DNA from: DATHTS01 sp965219305 | GTDB lineage: Bacteria; Acidobacteriota; Blastocatellia; Pyrinomonadales; Pyrinomonadaceae | Reading direction: 5' to 3' | NCBI GenBank assembly: GCA_965219305.1 | Contig: OZ244725.1 | Coordinates: 2,232,001 to 2,296,000 of the forward strand | Length of the DNA stretch: 64,000 nucleotides | In this document: positions 7,481-15,507 of the stretch, one piece after another | How the letters are laid out: every line of letters starts with the position of its first letter | How positions within the stretch are numbered: the first letter of the stretch is position 1 | Notes under the pieces: model-generated | The model's database searches: none | Seen by the model: only the letters and a program-made list of their open reading frames with translations | What the model was told of the DNA's origin: nothing | Made by a program: the position numbers and the translations under genes

Positions 7481-7630
7481 TCCATCGGGGTTGTGAAAAG
7501 TCCTTCGGGGCTGTGAAAAGTCCTTCGGAGTCGTGAAAAAGCTGTCGGGGCTGTGAAAAAGCCTTCGGGGGCGTGAAAAAGCTGTCGGGATTGTGAAAAA
7601 GCCTTCGGAGCTGTGAAAAAGCTGTCGGGG
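7481..7630 (+). repeat. 20-bp tandem repeat array (7.5 units)
   Basis: Seven full 20-bp units and a half unit, each ending in GTGAAAA, with a core TCGGGG/TCGGAG. From 7540 on, units alternate between GCTGTC and GCCTTC starts, giving a 40-bp higher-order period. The array is intergenic (7314-7732) and carries no convincing ORF; apart from it I see only AT-rich sequence there. Confidence 0.9.
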
Positions 7631-7732
7631 GTTTATTTTTTTCTTTATTATTTCTTTTAAATGAGTTATAAAATTTTTATCAGCCTCATTTCTAATGCTG
7701 ATAAATAATCACTAATTAAGGAGAAAAAATTT

Positions 7733-8362
7733 ATGAATGACAGAGAAAGAAGAGAATATGAAATGTATTTGCGGGCGTTGCTGTTTTTGAATAAATATGA
7801 CGATCTGCTTAAGAACATTGCGGCGGTCGTGGCGGCAAAAGACACTTTGCAGACCGAAACTGACAAGATCGGCGAACTCGGTTCGGATAAGGTTAACGCT
7901 AAAGTTGATTCCAAAGATGCGACGATTTATAAGGGCGATATGCGCGATGCGCTCTATTTTGCGATGAGCGATATTGCCGCGATGTGGCGACCGATGGCGA
8001 AGAATCATCAGGATGCGCAGAACAAATTTCGTATGCCGCACGGCAGCGATCAGTTGATGATCGACACCGCCGGACAATTTATCGAAGACGCGACGTTGCT
8101 CGAAGCGGATTTTACCGCACGCGGAATGCCGACGGGTTTCGTTGCCGATCTGACGGCGAAACGCGATGCTTTTGATGCGGTCGTCAATGAATCGGAAGCG
8201 GCGCGGCTTGACAGAATCGGCGTTAATGCACAGTTCCGCGAACCTCTGAAAAAATGTCTCGCCGCCGTCCACGATGTTGATCCGATCATCAAGATGGTTT
8301 TCCGCAACGATCCCGGAAAACGCGCCGAATGGCTTTCCGCAACGCATATCGAACGGGCGTAG
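7733..8362 (+). CDS. Conserved soluble protein, unknown
   Basis: This 209-residue, mainly helical, soluble protein has no signal peptide. An AAGGAG ribosome site at 7717-7722 fixes the ATG at 7733. The N-terminus (MNDRERREYEMYLRAL) is strongly charged, and long helices with scattered Trp/Met follow. I recognise no domain; acidobacterial genomes carry many such proteins. A clean terminator follows, so it is a single-gene unit. Confidence 0.75.
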   Translation: MNDRERREYEMYLRALLFLNKYDDLLKNIAAVVAAKDTLQTETDKIGELGSDKVNAKVDSKDATIYKGDMRDALYFAMSDIAAMWRPMAKNHQDAQNKFRMPHGSDQLMIDTAGQFIEDATLLEADFTARGMPTGFVADLTAKRDAFDAVVNESEAARLDRIGVNAQFREPLKKCLAAVHDVDPIIKMVFRNDPGKRAEWLSATHIERA

Positions 8363-8412
8363 GAAGTTGAATTTTCGATAGTATTTTACTCCGTAGGAGT
8401 TTGTGTTAATAG

Positions 8413-8440
8413 CCCCGCAATTTATTGCGGGGTTTATTTT
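8413..8440 (+). terminator. Rho-independent terminator
   Basis: A perfect 8-bp stem (CCCCGCAA / TTGCGGGG) with a 4-nt loop is followed by a T-rich tract, 50 bases after the 209-residue gene. A similar palindromic word recurs at about 8510-8523. Confidence 0.85.
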
Positions 8441-8452
8441 ATAAGGAATTCC

Positions 8453-8484
8453 AGTCCCGTAGGGACGAAAGTCTCTATGGGACT
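8453..8484 (+). repeat. 14-bp stem hairpin with GAAA tetraloop
   Basis: A 14-bp stem, with two G-T pairs, is closed by a GAAA tetraloop; the outer arms read AGTCCC and GGGACT. No T tract follows. It resembles the CCCGTAGGGACGAAA class of dispersed extragenic repeats seen in several phyla. Confidence 0.75.
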
Positions 8485-8632
8485 AAAACCAAATGTCGAA
8501 AACTCTCCGCAATAAATTGCGGGTTTATTAACTGTTGATCTCTACGGGATATTTGTTCGCAAAGCATTTTTTTTAGTTTATTAAAGATTTTTCTTATATA
8601 ATGTTTCCGGCACGGTTTCAAAGAAACATTTT

Positions 8633-9490
8633 ATGGGAAAAGATTCTGCCGAAAGCATATTTTCCAGAGACTGCAATCTGAAATTCCTCAAAGGTCTGGC
8701 GCGCGCGTTTGCGGGTGCTATTTTATTTGCGTTTGCCATCGTGATGACGATGGAAATGTGGTTTCTCGGATTTTATATTAATGGCTGGCGGTTGGCGATT
8801 TATATGATTCTCGCCGTTCCGCTTTTGATCGGGCTTTCGCATTACGTCGGATTTGAAACGACGTTTGAACCGCTCGACGATGTGGTTGATGCGTTTGTCG
8901 CATACGCCGTCGGATTCGTAACGACTGCCGTGATGCTTTATCTTTTCGGGTTGATAAATCTCGAAATGTCGTGGAATGAGATTGTCGGGAAGATTTCGAT
9001 TCAAGCCGTCGTCGCCGCGCTCGGGGCGATGTTCGCGCAAAGTCAGTTGGGAAATTCCGGCGACGATGAGGACGAAGAAGAAGACGAAAAAAGAAAGGAC
9101 GAAACGACGTATTTCGGCGAACTTTTTCTCATGTCGGTCGGCGCACTTTTTTTGGCGATGAGTCCGGCGGCGACCGAAGAAATGATTCTTATCAGTTACA
9201 AAATGACGGATTCGCTCGTCATCGCGCTGATGATTTTCACGATAATTTTAATGCACGCGTTTGTTTACACCGTCGGTTTTCGCGGTCAAGAAAAATACAG
9301 GAAATCTTTGTTCAGCGCGTTTCTGCGGTTTACGATCGTCGGTTACGCGATTTCCCTTTTGATAAGTTTGTATCTGTTGTGGACGTTCGGTCTGATTGAC
9401 GGAATGGGCGCGAAGGAAATTTTGCGGGTAACGGTCGTTTTAGGTTTCCCGTCCGCACTCGGCGCGGCGGCTTCGCGTTTGATATTGTAA
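8633..9490 (+). CDS. TIGR02587-like seven-span membrane protein
   Basis: This 285-residue polytopic membrane protein has about seven hydrophobic spans, split by an acidic cytosolic loop at about 143-158 (DDEDEEEDEKRKDE). Architecture and context fit the uncharacterised family TIGR02587, described as occurring with TIGR02588 in a two-gene operon; the next gene, 5 bases downstream, has the shape of that partner. The ATG at 8633 has no Shine-Dalgarno; a TATAAT lies at 8597-8602. Biological role unknown. Confidence 0.8.
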   Translation: MGKDSAESIFSRDCNLKFLKGLARAFAGAILFAFAIVMTMEMWFLGFYINGWRLAIYMILAVPLLIGLSHYVGFETTFEPLDDVVDAFVAYAVGFVTTAVMLYLFGLINLEMSWNEIVGKISIQAVVAALGAMFAQSQLGNSGDDEDEEEDEKRKDETTYFGELFLMSVGALFLAMSPAATEEMILISYKMTDSLVIALMIFTIILMHAFVYTVGFRGQEKYRKSLFSAFLRFTIVGYAISLLISLYLLWTFGLIDGMGAKEILRVTVVLGFPSALGAAASRLIL

Positions 9491-9495
9491 AATTT

Positions 9496-9921
9496 ATGGC
9501 TGAAAAATCAGACGAAAAAGAAAATAATTCTTCAGGAACAAAAGACCAGCAAATCCCGTTTCTCGAATGGTTCGTCGCAATAATCGGTTTGATAATGGTT
9601 GCCGGAGCGTTCGGTTTTATTATTTACAAAGCTGCGACCGACGGAAACAAACCGCCGATTCTAAAGGTTAATTACAGTGCGCCTGAAAAAAACGATGCCG
9701 GTTATCTCGTAAAATTCGAGGTTGAAAACACAGGCGATGAAACGGCGGCGGATGTCGTCGTCGAAGGAAAACTGATGAAAGGCACGGAAGAGATCGAGAC
9801 AAGTTCGGCGACATTCGATTACGCACCGTCGCAGTCGAAACGCGGCGGCGGACTTTATTTCAAAAACAATCCGCAAGAATTTGAGTTTGAAATTTCCCCG
9901 AAAGGTTATCAAAACCCCTGA
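9496..9921 (+). CDS. TIGR02588-like membrane-anchored protein
   Basis: The product is a 141-residue protein: acidic N-terminal tail (1-24), one membrane span (about 27-48) and a C-terminal beta-sandwich-like domain (from about residue 55, VKFEVENTGDETAADVVVEG) of the kind found outside the membrane. This layout and the 5-base gap from the seven-span protein match TIGR02588. The two probably form one membrane complex. Function unknown. Confidence 0.78.
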   Translation: MAEKSDEKENNSSGTKDQQIPFLEWFVAIIGLIMVAGAFGFIIYKAATDGNKPPILKVNYSAPEKNDAGYLVKFEVENTGDETAADVVVEGKLMKGTEEIETSSATFDYAPSQSKRGGGLYFKNNPQEFEFEISPKGYQNP

Positions 9922-9932
9922 AAATTAAAAAT

Positions 9933-10268
9933 TTATTTATTTCTCAATTTAACCGCCGTTCCGTAAGCTAAAACTTCTGTTGCAGTTTGCGAAAACTCCG
10001 TCGCGTCGTAGCGCATTCCGATAATCGCATCTGCGCCGATTTGATGCGCGTGTTGCGCCATTCGGCTGAAAGCTTCCTGTCGTGCGGCTTCACAAACCCG
10101 CGTAAATTCCTCGATGTTTCCGCCCGCGATTGATTTCAAACCGCCGATAAATCCCGCACCGATTCCGGTCGCGCGAACGACGATTCCGCGAACTACGCCC
10201 AAGTATTGAGCGATTTCCGCTCCGGCGACTTCGTTTCCGGTTGTAATTATTAATGTTTGATTTTCCAT
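9933..10268 (-). CDS. YbjQ/UPF0145 family protein
   Basis: This 111-residue protein has the UPF0145 (YbjQ, putative heavy-metal-binding) pattern: an early TTGNEVAG motif, VVRGIVVRATGIG, GADAIIGMRYDAT and a final GTAVKL strand. The family forms compact oligomers of unknown role. Length is normal and the gene looks intact. It is convergent with the TIGR02587/8 pair, with only 11 bases between the stops. Confidence 0.88.
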   Translation of the reverse strand: MENQTLIITTGNEVAGAEIAQYLGVVRGIVVRATGIGAGFIGGLKSIAGGNIEEFTRVCEAARQEAFSRMAQHAHQIGADAIIGMRYDATEFSQTATEVLAYGTAVKLRNK

Positions 10269-10375
10269 TTTATTTTAATGTATATAACAAAAACATATAG
10301 TATTCACAGCAATAAAAATCAGGTAAAAGGTTTTAATTATCTTTGTCCATCCTGTTTATCCCTGTTAAAATTCTT

Positions 10376-10871
10376 CTATTCATATCGCAATGCCTCGATC
10401 GAATTCAGACGGCTGGCGCGAAATGCGATGAAGCAAATCACCGGACAAATCTTTCGCCTGTTTTTTCTCCATTCCGCCCAAACCGACGGCGGTAAGTGCT
10501 TCGAGCGCGTCGTTTGTCAATTCTTTTTCATTTGCGCCGCGAATTCTCATCGGCAGAACGACATTTTCAAAAGCTGTCTCGCGTTCATTTAAGAAAAATT
10601 GCTGAAAAACAAAACCGAATTTATGATTGTGAAGCGTATCTTTTTGCTTTTCATTCAGCGAAGAAAAATCCCTGTCTTCAAACGAAACATTGCCTGAAGT
10701 CTGATTATCGAGACACGCCAAAAGGTGCATCAGCGTTGATTTTCCGCTGCTGGATTTTCCGGTAATCGCCAAGCATTCACCTTGATCTATATTTAGATTG
10801 ATGTTTTTTAAAACTTCGTAATCTACATTTTCGCCTCTGTAGGTTTTATAAAGATTGGTCGCTTTGAGCAT
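10376..10871 (-). pseudogene. Deletion remnant of a macAB-type ABC transporter
   Basis: The first about 143 codons encode a MacB-class ATPase with Walker A (GKSSSGKST, about 37-45) and Q-loop (FVFQQ), but the reading frame breaks at the signature (KDLSGD), so Walker B and the switch region are missing. Immediately after, in another frame, the DNA encodes FRASRLNSIEALRYE and a stop (to 10376), the conserved C-terminus of an FtsX/MacB permease. One deletion has therefore joined the ATPase start to the last codons of the permease that once followed it. The fused frame ends at 10380. The product cannot hydrolyse ATP normally. Confidence 0.85.
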
Positions 10872-10941
10872 AAATGTTTACAGTTTATTTTTAGTTCTGT
10901 AAATCTTTACGCGCATTTGCAGATTTTGTTCTGAAAGAATA

Positions 10942-11538
10942 TTAGCGGCGGCTGACAAAAGGATTTTCTTTTATCCAGAAACGCCACGGTTTTTCAGCGA
11001 ATTCTTCGGCGTAATCAATTCCGATGCGTTTTCCACAAGCTATTTCTTCTGTGGAAATTTCTTTGCCTTCTTCAAGCCAGATTTTATCGCCCGTTAAATC
11101 CGCATTATTGAATCTCTTGTCAATGTCGAGCGCGATGCAGAGTTTTCCCGGACCGGAAGTTAAGTTTTTGTCCGGCATTTTTTTCCCGCGCCGCTCGCGC
11201 ATAATTTCGATACTTTCCAAAGGTTCGACGGCACGAACGAGAATCGCGTGCGGCACGTCCTTTTTCCCGACAACGACGTTAAACTGATAATACATTCCGT
11301 AAATAAAGAAAACATAAACCGTTCCGCCGATTGCGAACATCGTTTCGGTGCGTTTCGTGCGGCGATTATTATAAGAATGCGCGGCTTTGTCTATCGCGCC
11401 GAGATACGCTTCGGTTTCGACGATCATCGCTGAAACTCGCGCCCTCTTCTCGTTTGAAACGACGAGCGTTTTGCCGAGTAAATCCTGAGCGATTTGCAGA
11501 GTGTTTTCGCGTGTATAAAATTCGTGCGGCAGTTTCAT
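10942..11538 (-). CDS. DNA-3-methyladenine glycosylase (AAG/Mpg family)
   Basis: This 198-residue monofunctional glycosylase excises alkylated and deaminated purines, starting base-excision repair. The VETEAY signature (40-45) carries the catalytic Glu; RTETMF (about 63-68), the Tyr-rich FIYGMYYQFNVV stretch that pushes into DNA, and LTSGPGKLCIAL near residue 126 are all typical. Length fits bacterial AAG proteins. It stands alone, with only a short gap to the macAB remnant. Confidence 0.93.
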   Translation of the reverse strand: MKLPHEFYTRENTLQIAQDLLGKTLVVSNEKRARVSAMIVETEAYLGAIDKAAHSYNNRRTKRTETMFAIGGTVYVFFIYGMYYQFNVVVGKKDVPHAILVRAVEPLESIEIMRERRGKKMPDKNLTSGPGKLCIALDIDKRFNNADLTGDKIWLEEGKEISTEEIACGKRIGIDYAEEFAEKPWRFWIKENPFVSRR

Positions 11539-11552
11539 AAAAACAGATTACA

Positions 11553-11587
11553 AATTTCAGATTTCAGATTTCAAATATCCAATCATA
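11553..11587 (+). repeat. Degenerate heptamer tandem repeat
   Basis: Five 7-bp units in tandem (AATTTCA, GATTTCA, GATTTCA, AATATCC, AATCATA). It is one of several heptamer-phased loci in the window; see 13692 and 29364. Confidence 0.6.
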
Positions 11588-11633
11588 AATGTTTTGTTTG
11601 AGTTCAGAAAATACGGCATTTCTGACTCAAAAT

Positions 11634-11650
11634 TTGGAATGTAAATTGCT
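11634..11650 (+). promoter_or_regulatory. Possible sigma-54 promoter before CBS gene
   Basis: TTGGAATGTAAATTGCT has GG-N10-GC spacing and the TTGCT -12 element but departs from TGGCAC at the -24 element. It lies 92 bases before the CBS start codon. Confidence 0.45.
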
Positions 11651-11742
11651 CTATTAAAAATTTCCTAAAGAAAAGACGATTTTGTGTTTTGAATAAATAC
11701 AAAATCGAACAACCAAGCAGTAAACCAAGGAGGAAAAATTCA

Positions 11743-12195
11743 ATGCTTATCAAAGATGTAATGAACGAAGTGTCTGTCGTTTGCACGGAAGAAATGTCTC
11801 TAACAAAGGTATTTAAACTAATGTTGGACAACGATTGCGGTTGTATTCCGGTGGTCGAAAGTTATGCTCATCAAGTGCCTATCGGTTCGATTTCGGAAAA
11901 AGATATTTGTCTGAATATAATTGCCAAAAACCGCGATCCGCAGAGACTTTCGGCGGCAAATGTAATGAACGGAAATATCTGTAAAGTGAAAAATACGGCG
12001 ACGATTTTCGATTGTTTAAATTTAATGTATAACAGAAATGCCGTGCGGCTTTATGTTACGGATGGAAAAGGTACGATTTGCGGAACGATTGAACGAGCCG
12101 AACTCGAAGCGATCAGAAGCAAACAACATATTGATGATCTTTACAATCAGGTTTTAGCCGATGCTCCACGATTTTCGCAAAACCGTATTTTTTAG
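11743..12195 (+). CDS. CBS-domain pair protein
   Basis: The product is a 150-residue protein made of two CBS domains (about 1-60 and 72-130), which typically bind adenine nucleotides or SAM and act as energy sensors. A strong AAGGAGG at 11727-11733, 9 bases before ATG 11743, fixes the start; the longer frame from 11689 lacks such a signal. Typical elements are DVMNEVSVVCTEEMSL and the GCIPVVE strand of CBS1, and DCLNLMYNRNAVRLYVTD of CBS2. A sigma-54-like promoter lies upstream. Target unknown. Confidence 0.88.
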   Translation: MLIKDVMNEVSVVCTEEMSLTKVFKLMLDNDCGCIPVVESYAHQVPIGSISEKDICLNIIAKNRDPQRLSAANVMNGNICKVKNTATIFDCLNLMYNRNAVRLYVTDGKGTICGTIERAELEAIRSKQHIDDLYNQVLADAPRFSQNRIF

Positions 12196-12201
12196 AATTA
12201 T

Positions 12202-12248
12202 AAATTTCGAGTTCCAAAATTCTACAGTCTGATTCGGAACTCGAAATT
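12202..12248 (+). terminator. Bidirectional terminator-like inverted repeat
   Basis: A 13-bp perfect inverted repeat (AATTTCGAGTTCC / GGAACTCGAAATT) with a 20-nt loop lies between the convergent CBS and VOC genes. A- and T-rich flanks suit both directions. Confidence 0.65.
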
Positions 12249-12621
12249 AATTTTCTTCCGGGTAATAGATCAATTCTACAATCTGTCCGCCGACACCTTT
12301 TGTATAAAACGATGAAGTGCCGTCACGATGCGGTTTAATCGGGCGTTTTTCGCGGTTTGCGGCTTCTTCCAATTCTTCGAGCGAATCAACTTTCATACCG
12401 ATGTGTGGCGGATGTTTTGAATCAGGCGGCAAAAGAGCAATTCCGAAACCGCGTGAATCGCGCATCATCGCCCAATCTTCGTAGAGCGTTTCCAAGCTGA
12501 AACCGAGCCGTTTATATTCCTCGACATCTTTTTCGAGGTTTTCGCATTTTATCGCCAAATGATCAACCGTTCCGGCAAAACGTAGGTCTTCATTGTTCAT
12601 ATTAATTAAATCTCTCTCCAT
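12247..12621 (-). CDS. VOC superfamily protein (glyoxalase/epimerase-like)
   Basis: This 124-residue single VOC module has beta-alpha-beta-beta-beta repeats beginning DHLAIKCENLE and ending GGQIVELIYY. Candidate metal ligands are His20 and Glu117 of the two repeats, with His83 in HPPHIGM. Members act as epimerases, lyases or dioxygenases; the sequence is nearest in style to methylmalonyl-CoA epimerase-like proteins, but the substrate is open. Met8 (12600), preceded by GGAGAG, is an alternative start. The stop overlaps the terminator repeat. Confidence 0.8.
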   Translation of the reverse strand: MERDLINMNNEDLRFAGTVDHLAIKCENLEKDVEEYKRLGFSLETLYEDWAMMRDSRGFGIALLPPDSKHPPHIGMKVDSLEELEEAANREKRPIKPHRDGTSSFYTKGVGGQIVELIYYPEEN

Positions 12622-12652
12622 AGAAATTTTAACAGTTTCGCCTCAAAAATCG

Positions 12653-12687
12653 AAAAGAGCGCATATCTCGGGAATACGCGCTCTTTT
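12653..12687 (+). terminator. Perfect 10-bp hairpin with A/T flanks
   Basis: AAAAGAGCGC and GCGCTCTTTT flank a 15-nt loop. It sits upstream of the VOC gene, where no plus-strand gene ends, so it could be an attenuator or the end of an unrecognised small RNA. Confidence 0.55.
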
Positions 12688-13196
12688 CATTGGTGTTAAT
12701 CTTTATTCGCGGGTAATCAAGCTAAAAATGTCCTGATAATTTGCAATTAAAGATTAACAACATTCGTTTTTATCTAATAATCTACAACATTTTTATTCGG
12801 CTTTTTGTATTTGTCGAAGGCAGAACACAACTCGCTAATATCAGTTTTGGTTTACTGTAAATTTTATATAAGACAATTTTTTATTTAATATCGTGGGCAA
12901 AAGAAGTGGAGTAATTCCTGTTAAATTACTTGGATCATTGTAACAAACATTGTTTAGAAAAACAACATATGTTTTAACCTCTTAATAAATTAAGTTTGTT
13001 TTGGAAACTTAAAAACTGTTTGAAAACTCAAAAATTGCCCGCGAAATACACGAAATGCACAAAAAACAGAAAAACTTAAAATTTTATTTCTTGTTTTCGT
13101 TTGATTCGTTTATTTCTCAGGCGGAAAAAATTAGTTTTCAAATAACTTCTTAGAAAAAATGTTATTAAACTGTTATTCTTTGAAACATATAAATTT
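12688..13196. other. AT-rich intergenic stretch
   Basis: About 500 bases between divergent genes, AT-rich with no ORF of quality. At 13033-13140 there is a loose inverted repeat starting TTGCCCGC and ending GGCGGA, resembling the better-formed one at 38394-38464. Nothing else is seen. Confidence 0.5.
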
Positions 13197-14153
13197 ATGA
13201 GAGATATAAAAATCGTGTCACTTCTTCCATCCTCAACAGAAATTGTCTGCGCTCTCGGACTTCAAGAAAATCTGGTCGGCATTACGCACGAATGTGATTA
13301 TCCGAACGGCATCGAAAAACTGCCGCATTTAACGGCGAGCCGAATTTCACATTCCACTATGTCGAGCGCGGAAATTGATCACGCCGTTCGTTCAAATCTT
13401 GACGGACACGGTTCGATTTATGATCTCGACGAAAAACTTTTGCAGGAATTAAAACCCGATCTGATAATCACGCAGGAACTCTGCGAAGTTTGCGCCGTCA
13501 GTTATAAAACGGTTCAAAAAGCCGCGAAAATGTATGTCGCCGATGCAAAAGTCGTGTCGCTCGAACCGAATACGATTGAAGATATTTTTGAAAATATAAA
13601 AACCGTCGGCGAATTAACGGGAACATCGGAAAAAGCTAAAGAAGTCGTGAACGATCTGCAAAATCGGCTTGATAAAATTCAGGAAAAACTGATTCAAAAT
13701 TCAAAATCCACAATCCAGAATCCAAAGGCGTTTATGCTTGAATGGCTCGAACCGCCTTTTGCGCCGGGACATTGGGTTCCCGAACAGGTCGAGATCGCAG
13801 GTGGAATTTGTTTGATGGGCAAAGCCGGAGAAAAAAGCGTAACGACAACTTATGATGAAATTTTTGAATCAAAGCCGGAGATTTTAGTTCTCGTTCCGTG
13901 CGGTTATTATACGGAAGACATTTTGCGGCAGATTGAAAACACGAAATTTCCGAAAAATTGGCGCGAACTTCCGGCGATAAAAAACAATGAAGTTTGGGCG
14001 TTAGACGCGACGAGTTATTTTTCGCGTCCCGCGCCGCGAGTCGTTGACGGCGCAGAAATTTTGGCGAAGATTTTTCATCCGGAAGTTTTCAGCGAACCAA
14101 AGGAAAAAGAAGCCGTTCGCGTGCCGCAGAATTTGCTAAAATTTGAAGATTAA
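13197..14153 (+). CDS. BtuF-like cobalamin-binding protein without signal peptide
   Basis: This 318-residue protein of the periplasmic-binding helical-backbone class (BtuF/FepB fold) begins directly with RDIKIVSLLPSSTEIVCALG and lacks a signal peptide, as in the soluble cobalamin-binding group. GITHECDYP (about 28-36), LKPDLIITQELCEVCAVS and FMLEWLEPPFAPGHWVPEQ are characteristic. Cys residues at ECDYP and ELCEVC may bind metal or corrinoid. A 35-bp heptamer repeat is embedded at 13692-13726, coding for a polar linker. No permease or ATPase is nearby. Confidence 0.85.
   Translation: MRDIKIVSLLPSSTEIVCALGLQENLVGITHECDYPNGIEKLPHLTASRISHSTMSSAEIDHAVRSNLDGHGSIYDLDEKLLQELKPDLIITQELCEVCAVSYKTVQKAAKMYVADAKVVSLEPNTIEDIFENIKTVGELTGTSEKAKEVVNDLQNRLDKIQEKLIQNSKSTIQNPKAFMLEWLEPPFAPGHWVPEQVEIAGGICLMGKAGEKSVTTTYDEIFESKPEILVLVPCGYYTEDILRQIENTKFPKNWRELPAIKNNEVWALDATSYFSRPAPRVVDGAEILAKIFHPEVFSEPKEKEAVRVPQNLLKFED
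13692..13726 (+). repeat. Heptamer repeat inside the BtuF-like gene
   Basis: Five 7-bp units (ATTCAAA twice, then ATCCACA, ATCCAGA, ATCCAAA) encode the polar linker IQNSKSTIQNPK. The frame is kept. Confidence 0.8.
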
Positions 14154-14157
14154 GTTT

Positions 14158-15483
14158 ATGAAATTTATTACAACAGCAGTTATATTTTTTCTTTTTACGC
14201 TTTCCGTTTTCGCTCAAAAAACTGATGAAGTTTTAGCTACGGCGACAAATAAGACTTTTACCGCCGCAAATCTCGATAAAAATGTGCGCGAAGCGTGGCT
14301 TAGTTTGCCTGCGACGGTTGCCAATGCGAAAAAACAGTTTTTGGAAATTCAGATAAACAACATTTTACTTGAAACCGAAGCAAAGGCGCGAAATATTTCT
14401 TCGGGCGAACTCTTTAAAAAGGAAGTAACAGACAAAGTTCCCGTTCCGACGGAAAATCAAATAAAAAATGTTTACGAATTAAATAAGTCCGCAATCGGCG
14501 AAAAATCTCTCGAAGAAGTGCGTCCCCAAATTATTAACGTTTTGCGCCGTAAACCCGAAGGAGAAATTCTTGATAAATTCATTGCTTCTCTGCGAACAAA
14601 ATATAAAATTACGCCCGGAAAAGATGTTTCCGCCGCGAATCTAAAACCGTCCGATGTTTTAGCGACAGTCGGCGCACGGCAAATATTATTTGAGGAATTT
14701 GAAAAAGAATACAAACTGAAAATTTACGAAATTGAAAAAACGGTTTTTGATGCGGTAGAAGATAATCTGGAAGATGCTGTCGAGTCCGAACTGCTTGTTG
14801 CCGAATCGGTCGAACAACAGATTTCGTCCGGCGATATTATCGCCCGCGAAGTTACGGACAAAATGAAAGAGTTTTCCGATGAAGAACGCGATCTTTTGAA
14901 CAACGCTTTGCAAAAACGACTTTTTACAAAATATAAAGTAAAAATTTTGATTAAAGAACCTGCACCGTTCGTCCAAAATATTTCAATTGCGGATGAACCT
15001 TCAAAAGGTAAAACCGACGCGCCCGTAACAGTTGTAATGTTTACGGATTTTCAATGTTCGGCGTGTTCGGCAACATATCCGGTTTTAAAGCGTGTGATGG
15101 CGGAATACGGCGACAAAATTCATTTCGTTGTTCGGGATTTTCCGATTGTCAGTCTTCACGAAAACGCTTTTCAAGCCGCGCTCGCGGCAAATTCGGCAAA
15201 TCGGCAAGGCAAGTTTTTTGAATACAAGGAATTGCTTTACAATAATCAAAACGCGCTTGATGCGGAATCTTTGAAAAAATACGCCGCCGAACTCGGTCTT
15301 GATGTAAAAAAATTTGAAGCCGATATGAAAGACGAAAAACTCGCCGCCGAGATTCGTCAGGATCAGGCTGACGGCGAAGTTTACGGAGTCGGAGGAACGC
15401 CGACGATTTTCGTCAACGGCGTAAAAGTGTTTACGCTTTCGGCAAGAAGTTTTCGTCAGGCAATCGAGCGAAATTTAAAGTAG
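14158..15483 (+). CDS. Secreted fusion: PPIase-like N-terminus and DsbA-like thioredoxin domain
   Basis: The product is a 441-residue exported protein: signal peptide about 1-19 (SVFAQ), a helical region (about 20-270) with SurA/PpiC-like N-terminal features in two repeats, and a thioredoxin_4/DsbA-like domain (about 275-441). The redox motif is Cys300-Ser-Ala-Cys303 and the cis-Pro lies in GGTPT at about 412-416. It may couple a chaperone-like domain to disulfide formation or reduction in the periplasm. ATG 14158 is used; the TTG at 14143 overlaps the previous gene. It lies 4 bases after the BtuF-like gene. Confidence 0.88.
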   Translation: MKFITTAVIFFLFTLSVFAQKTDEVLATATNKTFTAANLDKNVREAWLSLPATVANAKKQFLEIQINNILLETEAKARNISSGELFKKEVTDKVPVPTENQIKNVYELNKSAIGEKSLEEVRPQIINVLRRKPEGEILDKFIASLRTKYKITPGKDVSAANLKPSDVLATVGARQILFEEFEKEYKLKIYEIEKTVFDAVEDNLEDAVESELLVAESVEQQISSGDIIAREVTDKMKEFSDEERDLLNNALQKRLFTKYKVKILIKEPAPFVQNISIADEPSKGKTDAPVTVVMFTDFQCSACSATYPVLKRVMAEYGDKIHFVVRDFPIVSLHENAFQAALAANSANRQGKFFEYKELLYNNQNALDAESLKKYAAELGLDVKKFEADMKDEKLAAEIRQDQADGEVYGVGGTPTIFVNGVKVFTLSARSFRQAIERNLK

Positions 15484-15507
15484 TTGTAAAATCGGTTAAC
15501 TAAAAAT

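Noticed and set aside
7481..7630. 20-bp repeats as a CRISPR array
   Set aside because: No unique spacers separate the units, and no cas genes are present.
7712..8347. Minus-strand 211-codon frame
   Set aside because: It lies opposite a gene with a clean ribosome site and terminator, and its product is Arg/Phe/Ile-rich without domains.
11604..11831. Minus-strand 75-codon frame over the CBS promoter
   Set aside because: It overlaps the ribosome site and start of the CBS gene and shows no coding signature.
12653..12687. Hairpin as the end of a small RNA gene
   Set aside because: No promoter or conserved structure could be supported upstream, so only the hairpin is listed.
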